NCBI GenBank assembly: GCA_045639085.1
Contig: JAZUCM010000027.1
Coordinates: forward strand, 1 to 8,115
Direction: 5' to 3'
Source of the DNA: Gastranaerophilus sp045639085
GTDB lineage: Bacteria; Cyanobacteriota; Vampirovibrionia; Gastranaerophilales; Gastranaerophilaceae
DNA length: 8,115 nucleotides
Shown: positions 4,505 through 8,115 of the stretch, piece by piece
How the letters are laid out: each line of letters opens with the position of its first letter
Numbering within the stretch: position 1 is the first letter of the stretch
Translations under genes and position numbers: made by a program
Notes under the pieces: model-generated
Told to the model about the DNA's origin: nothing
Seen by the model: only the letters and a program-made list of their open reading frames with translations
Database searches by the model: none

Positions 4505-5530
4505 CTATCGCAAATTTTTGTTCGGGCATTTTAGTTGTATAATTATTTCCTTAATTTCCGAAGAAACGTCCTCAAGGTCGGTGATGTTCTCTTTCACAAA
4601 CTGAGCAAATTCGGCCTTCTTAAATTCGTGCAAGCCGCGTTTTTTGAAAAATTCCTGCAAAAATTCAACCGTCGATGTCGCGCCCTCTAACGCCGCTGTA
4701 TCACCCATCGAAATGTTTTCCAACTCGTAATTAATCGCCTTTTTTACCAAATTTTTAGGCAAAATATCCTCAAATTCACCCCGTGAAATCACGTGCACAT
4801 AATCCCCTTCGCGCAATCGCGGCTGAATTTGTTCAAAATTCTCCTTCGCATCGTTATCCAACAAAACAAAAATCGGAACCCGCAAGCACTCAGCAAACCG
4901 ATAAAAATATTTTACAACCTGATTTTTTCCGCCCGCTGAAACAACAAACACCCCGTTTTTCTTAAAATCATAATCCAACAACTTCGCAAACGACGGCATC
5001 AAAATTTCTTCCGTAATCCCTTCCACTAGCAAAACTTTTTCCACCGGGTATAAATTTCCACCCCGAGCCGCTGCACAACATCTTTTACCGGCCAATGATT
5101 TGAGCCAGCGCAAATTGAACACCGCATCATCCGCAATAAGTTTCACCGCCGCTGCGTAATTTATTTTATTTTTAAGTAAAACCTCTTGGCGTTCATCAAT
5201 ATTAAAAATACTTTTTTCATAATCCAGTATCTCTTGATTAAGCGAATAATCTTCAACCAATTCCATCCCCAACGCAACAAGAGAATAATTTATAATCTCG
5301 GTCGCTAATTCCCTCACAAGAACAAAATCCATCTTCTCAATATCGATTTTCTTATACTTTGGTTCAATCAAATTTGAGGTAATTATATCCTCAAAAACCC
5401 GCATATAGCGTTTTTCCGGCTCTTTAAAACGCGTAATTCTATCCAACGCAATCAAAAGTTGTTCAGTTGTTAACGGTTTAATCTTTTTCAAATACGCCTC
5501 GATTGTAAACAATTTCCAAAACATATCCAT
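4505..5530 (-). CDS. Stand-alone OLD-family TOPRIM nuclease-like protein
   Basis: A C-terminal TOPRIM domain covers about residues 168-262 (numbered from the upstream TTG at 5542). KVLLVEGITEE contains the catalytic Glu174, VSAGGKNQ is the conserved turn, LLDNDAKEN holds the DxD pair Asp229/Asp231, and GEFEDILP closes the fold. VEG-x-TEE followed by an LLDxD block is the pattern of the OLD (overcoming lysogenization defect) TOPRIM class, a Mg-dependent DNA-cleaving fold. OLD proteins usually carry an N-terminal ABC-type ATPase. Here the first ~165 residues are helical with no Walker A or B motif, so this is a short variant of about 341 residues. The open frame extends to a TTG at 5542, but ATG at 5528-5530 is the more likely start; no Shine-Dalgarno supports either. 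It is divergent from the papain-like gene. OLD-type nucleases are known from phage-defence systems, but a defence role here is inference. Confidence 0.7.
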   Translation of the reverse strand: MDMFWKLFTIEAYLKKIKPLTTEQLLIALDRITRFKEPEKRYMRVFEDIITSNLIEPKYKKIDIEKMDFVLVRELATEIINYSLVALGMELVEDYSLNQEILDYEKSIFNIDERQEVLLKNKINYAAAVKLIADDAVFNLRWLKSLAGKRCCAAARGGNLYPVEKVLLVEGITEEILMPSFAKLLDYDFKKNGVFVVSAGGKNQVVKYFYRFAECLRVPIFVLLDNDAKENFEQIQPRLREGDYVHVISRGEFEDILPKNLVKKAINYELENISMGDTAALEGATSTVEFLQEFFKKRGLHEFKKAEFAQFVKENITDLEDVSSEIKEIIIQLKCPNKNLR

Positions 5531-5555
5531 AATATATGGCAAAAGGAAAACTTTT

Positions 5556-5577
5556 TATATATTATAGAATTATGGAG
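5556..5577. promoter_or_regulatory. Short divergent promoter region between the TOPRIM and peptidase-like genes
   Basis: Only 57 bp separate the two start codons. On the minus strand TATAAT (5561-5566) is a perfect -10 for the TOPRIM gene without a good -35. On the plus strand overlapping TATATT/TATTAT (5558-5565) could serve the other gene, followed by GGAG (5574-5577) 10 nt before ATG 5588. The two -10 boxes overlap, so transcription in the two directions may compete. Confidence 0.4.
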
Positions 5578-5587
5578 TCTGCGCGAA

Positions 5588-6880
5588 ATGTTATCACCCA
5601 TCACAAACATTCCACAAATAAATTATACCACAAGCCCAACAAAATCCCAAAAGGTTAACCTTTTGTTGCAAAATTCGTTCGGCTTACAACCGGCAGACTC
5701 TGTCACGCTGAAAAAAGAAATTATTCCACGAGAAAATGAACAATACCAGGAACTTATTCGCGCACTTCCGCACAAAAACGCCATTGAACTTGAAAATTTA
5801 CGTTCAAACGGCATTCTTAACAATCGAAAATCTAACGACAAATCATCCACCTTTGACAACCTATACAAAATCTACAAAACCCAACGTGCAGAAGGGTTTA
5901 ACAACATAGAAGTTCTAACCCAAACCATCAGCCATCTTAACAACCCATACCTTATCAGCCAAAAATCCGACAACAGCGTGACAAACTACCTCGAAGCCGT
6001 TTTCAGCCCTCAAACTCCTTTCCTAGGCAAAGACAATTCCAGCACCTGCACTGCCGCTTGCATAGAATTTGATCTTGCAAGCCAAGAACCCGCTGAATTT
6101 ACAAGATTTGTCGAAGGATTGACATCACCCGAGTTAAAAGTTGAAAAAACAATAGACCTGGATAACCTTGCCGACAAAACCCTAGACGCAATCTGGCTTT
6201 TGAACACCTTTGACACAGAACACACAGAATCCGGCTTTAACAAAGCAAAAATCACCCTACGACCGGACGAAATGGTTTTATTAAAAATTCGCCTAAACAA
6301 CAAAACGCCCAAAGCCATAACTCAACGCAACAATATCGACACCGTTCTGCAATCCACCTTTATGAACCTTGGTTCCCAACAAAGTTACAACTCTCTCACC
6401 GACAAACGCGACGGAAAATTCAACGTGACAGAGCGTGGCCTAATTGAGTTTGAAAAAACTTTTGTCGAATCCATCGTTCGCAACAAAAACATTATCTCAG
6501 TAAACTACCAAAAAATCAATGAACACGGACAAATTGCAGACTACGAAACCGACTTTGAAACAATAAAACAACAACTTCTTGACACTCTTTCGCTCAAAGA
6601 AAACATCATCTTAGGCGTCACCAACAGAACGCTATCAGGCAAACTCAAAGGCCACGAAATCGTCCTCACCGGCGCGCGCACAAATCTTGACGGCAAAACG
6701 GATTTTCTCTGCTACAACAGCGATATCGACAACAAAACCCCCGTAACGTACCCGGAAGAATACATCATCCCGCGCATCCACCACGCCGGCCTGCCACGCG
6801 AAGTCGTCCTCAAAAACATGGTTTTCAAGGACGGCTGGATTATAGGCCTGGAAAATTATAAAACACAAAAGGGTAAATGA
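5588..6880 (+). CDS. Papain-like (C39-like) cysteine peptidase-fold protein, putative
   Basis: 430 residues with no signal peptide or membrane segment. Three sites have the order and setting of a papain-like catalytic triad. Cys154 lies in DNSSTCTAACIEFDLA, a polar stretch running into a helix as at the active Cys of C39-like peptidases. His356 lies in GHEIVLTGAR, a strand after G-H. Asp379 follows Asn377 in DFLCYNSDID, matching the N-D-P strand that follows the His in that fold. The first ~45 residues look disordered, 46-150 are helical, and 180-340 form a charged insert. The spacing is longer than in compact C39 domains, so a structural but inactive homologue is possible. GGAG at 5574-5577 supports the start. 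The gene is divergent from the TOPRIM gene and convergent with the pilin gene (27 bp between stops). The substrate is unknown. Confidence 0.5.
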   Translation: MLSPITNIPQINYTTSPTKSQKVNLLLQNSFGLQPADSVTLKKEIIPRENEQYQELIRALPHKNAIELENLRSNGILNNRKSNDKSSTFDNLYKIYKTQRAEGFNNIEVLTQTISHLNNPYLISQKSDNSVTNYLEAVFSPQTPFLGKDNSSTCTAACIEFDLASQEPAEFTRFVEGLTSPELKVEKTIDLDNLADKTLDAIWLLNTFDTEHTESGFNKAKITLRPDEMVLLKIRLNNKTPKAITQRNNIDTVLQSTFMNLGSQQSYNSLTDKRDGKFNVTERGLIEFEKTFVESIVRNKNIISVNYQKINEHGQIADYETDFETIKQQLLDTLSLKENIILGVTNRTLSGKLKGHEIVLTGARTNLDGKTDFLCYNSDIDNKTPVTYPEEYIIPRIHHAGLPREVVLKNMVFKDGWIIGLENYKTQKGK

Positions 6881-6883
6881 GTT

Positions 6884-6909
6884 ATACGTGCCGACTCGTA
6901 TTGGTTTTT
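6884..6909 (+). terminator. Weak candidate terminator between convergent genes
   Basis: ATACG (6884-6888) can pair with CGTAT (6897-6901) around an 8-nt loop, followed by TGG and five T (6905-6909). The stem is only 5 bp, so efficiency would be low. It is the only hairpin plus T-run in the 27 bp between the two stop codons. Confidence 0.25.
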
Positions 6910-7966
6910 AGCGTTTAACACAGCGGACGTAGCCCGCCTCTGACTTGCGACCCGAACCGCGATGACCGTGGTGCGGGCTAACGTGCAATGCTCTGTCTGC
7001 ACTGAAAGCAGACCCGGACCAAAAAAACTCCGAAGCGGTTAAGTTAATTAGACCCTTGTTAATCAACATCGCTGAAAGTTCGTCGATGTTCGGGATACGA
7101 CTTTCAGTATTTTGTGTTGTGCATAAAGAGGCAGCACCAACCCAAGCAGATTCTCCCGCGTTCGTACTGGATGAAGGCATTGGGGCAACAACGATAGGGT
7201 CGTTTGAATTGAATGTGGTTATGATACCCATGTCTTTGCCAATGGTATTAGGTCCCTTGTTGCCATTCAAGTCATATAGGAAGTTCACACACATGGTAGC
7301 TTCGGGGAAACCAAATACGTTGCCGTATTGAGTAAGGCTAGCCTCGTTTAAGTACTCGTATTTGCAAGAGTGATTGTAATATGCAACAATACTTTCACCA
7401 TTCTGAGTTTCAAATGCTGCGGCCTTGGTGTCCATTGTAGAATATGAACTGCCTGAGTATGCTACACTCTTAAAGAAACTACTTAATTCATAAAGCGTGG
7501 TTGGCAAAGTCTTTTGGCTGCCCAACATATCATTGTAGGTTGTAGGAATGCCACAATCTGCCAAATGCGCGTTGTCACAGATGTTGTTAATTTTTAGAAC
7601 TTTACTCAAGCCCTCGGTTAGAAAACTTTCTGTTGCAGTATCAGTAACAGTTGTTGAACCGTCCTCATCTGTTGTTTCGGTCAATGTTCCATAGCCAGCA
7701 ATCTGTGGCATCATGGCAATGGCTTGGGACATTCTTGCGTAAAGCGCTTTGCGTTGGGTATTCCAAGTCCGTTCGTTGATGTTCGCCATTAAGCTCGGCA
7801 AAGTAATCGCCGCAACTACGCCGATGATTGTTAGGGAGAGAAGTATCTCTGCCATCGTGAAACCGCTCCGCGGTTTCAAAGTGAATAAGTGAATAGGTGA
7901 ATAAGCGAATAAGTCGTTATGGGAAATAGACTCATTCTTGTACGTAATGTTTGTTTTTTTACTCAT
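6908..7966 (-). CDS. Type IV pilin-like protein with a long leader and Lcl/DUF1566-like C-terminus
   Basis: 352 residues. The prepilin peptidase site is RSG-FTMAE: cleavage after Gly35, Phe36 as +1 and Glu40 as +5, followed by the hydrophobic helix ILLSLTIIGVVAAITLPSL. It is therefore a pilin or pseudopilin exported to the inner membrane and assembled into a fibre. The start is fixed by AAGGAG (7973-7978) 6 nt before the ATG, so the 35-residue leader is real and much longer than usual. Residues 229-247 (YDLNGNKGPN then GKD) form a motif seen in related gut pilins. Cys130, 138, 201, 226, 282 and 349 may form disulfides. Residues 290-352 (RIPNIDEL, then FFWSGSAFS, ending GYVRCVKR) resemble the C-terminal Lcl/DUF1566 domain, which has a lectin-like fold. 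That end is strikingly GC-rich. Expression is probably from the extended -10 at 8042-8050. An adhesive or surface-recognition role is inferred. Confidence 0.85.
   Translation of the reverse strand: MSKKTNITYKNESISHNDLFAYSPIHLFTLKPRSGFTMAEILLSLTIIGVVAAITLPSLMANINERTWNTQRKALYARMSQAIAMMPQIAGYGTLTETTDEDGSTTVTDTATESFLTEGLSKVLKINNICDNAHLADCGIPTTYNDMLGSQKTLPTTLYELSSFFKSVAYSGSSYSTMDTKAAAFETQNGESIVAYYNHSCKYEYLNEASLTQYGNVFGFPEATMCVNFLYDLNGNKGPNTIGKDMGIITTFNSNDPIVVAPMPSSSTNAGESAWVGAASLCTTQNTESRIPNIDELSAMLINKGLINLTASEFFWSGSAFSADRALHVSPHHGHRGSGRKSEAGYVRCVKR
6923..7006 (-). other. GC-rich C-terminal segment of the pilin, candidate diversified region
   Basis: The codons for residues 321-348 are about 64% G+C, far above the rest of the gene, and poor in A on the coding strand. 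The encoded stretch (SADRALHVSPHHGHRGSGRK) sits where Lcl/DUF1566 domains usually carry Asn- and Tyr-rich residues. This is the position and fold targeted in several diversity-generating retroelement systems. No template repeat or reverse transcriptase is in the window, so the interpretation is a hypothesis. Confidence 0.35.
7881..7912. repeat. Four tandem 8-bp repeats inside the pilin leader
   Basis: On the plus strand: GTGAATAA, GTGAATAG, GTGAATAA, GCGAATAA. They encode residues 19-29 of the prepilin leader (LFAYSPIHLFT). The unit length is not a multiple of three, so change by one unit would shift the frame before the mature pilin. The unit is one base away from the intergenic octamer at 521-552. 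Confidence 0.7.
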
Positions 7967-8037
7967 GTTATGCTCCTTCTCGCTTGTATCAACAGGGGCG
8001 GAAGGCTCGGCAAAACATGTATATTTACCCTCGCAAC

Positions 8038-8115
8038 GCCAATTATAGCAAGGACTTTGAGGCGCCCTCCCTCCTATTGAACTTTACATTTTTTTAATTT
8101 GGAATTTCATTATCA
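8038..8115. repeat. Dispersed repeat, copy B, upstream of the pilin gene
   Basis: Related to 364-457: the same ACTTTGA-GCG-(C-rich 10)-TATTGAACTT arrangement with identical spacing from GCC, then an AT-rich stretch and TTTCATTAT at the window edge. Here the C-rich tract is interrupted (CCCTCCCTCC). The copy is cut by the end of the window, so whether the 15-bp inverted repeat of copy A is also present cannot be seen. Confidence 0.6.
8042..8050 (-). promoter_or_regulatory. Extended -10 promoter of the pilin gene
   Basis: The minus strand reads TTGC-TATAAT, a perfect -10 (8042-8047) with a TGn extension (8048-8050). The region 17 nt upstream is the G-rich side of the repeat (GGAGGG), not a -35 consensus. 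The untranslated leader would be about 70 nt, ending at AAGGAG. Confidence 0.6.

Noticed and set aside
6876..6886. Fourth copy of the ATGAGTTAT start motif after the papain-like gene
   Set aside because: Only nine bases match and there is no hairpin upstream; the frame it opens stops after 13 codons. Chance overlap with the stop codon of the gene is enough.
7056..7331. Plus-strand 91-codon ORF opposite the pilin
   Set aside because: Shadow of the pilin gene on the other strand; no ribosome binding site or family resemblance. The same applies to the antisense ORFs inside the TPR, peptidase-like and TOPRIM genes.
7967..8040. Riboswitch in the pilin leader RNA
   Set aside because: The leader is about 70 nt and shows no recognisable cyclic-di-GMP or other riboswitch core; only a ribosome binding site can be supported.

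Overview
The window looks like a gut-type diderm bacterium of low to moderate G+C. My best guess is the non-photosynthetic cyanobacterial relatives, Gastranaerophilales/Melainabacteria. This rests on remembered family resemblance: the prepilin N-terminus with its DLNGNKGPN-type motif, the very long exported TPR protein paired with a lipoprotein, and a peptidase-like protein starting with an unstructured NIPQINYTT-type segment. No marker gene is present, so the assignment is tentative.

Layout. (1) 1-730 is a repeat-rich accessory stretch. On the minus strand it holds a complete promoter, a 44-codon ORF with a perfect Shine-Dalgarno, and the first 22 codons of a gene running off the left edge (possibly an IS3-type helix-turn-helix protein). 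Behind them are a copy of the sequence found upstream of the pilin gene, a C10 tract, a perfect 15-bp inverted repeat and arrays of an 8-bp repeat in both orientations. (2) 729-887 (-) is a 52-residue basic protein of unknown function with a good RBS and an extended -10. (3) 1054-3580 (+) is a promoter followed by a TPR protein and a lipoprotein that overlap by 1 nt, an envelope-facing pair. The TPR gene appears to start at an ACG codon, which restores a complete signal peptide. (4) 3573-4443 (+) holds three copies of a hairpin/RBS repeat. The first two each precede a small AT-rich membrane protein; the two proteins are diverged paralogues. The third copy has no gene after it. (5) 4505-5530 (-) and 5588-6880 (+) are divergent genes sharing a short promoter region: a stand-alone OLD-type TOPRIM nuclease and a protein with papain-like (C39-like) Cys/His/Asp motifs. 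(6) 6908-7966 (-) is a type IV pilin-like protein with a long leader containing four 8-bp repeats and a GC-rich Lcl/DUF1566-like C-terminus. Its upstream sequence is related to the repeat at 364-457.

How they fit together. The TPR protein, the lipoprotein and the pilin all point to the cell envelope. The two small membrane proteins form a repeat-bounded insertion behind the lipoprotein that homologous recombination could delete as one block. Several features look like variation devices: octamers of non-triplet length inside the pilin leader, a pilin C-terminus resembling a diversified lectin-fold region, a homopolymer tract in an upstream region, and duplicated cassettes. None of these is proven from a single sequence.
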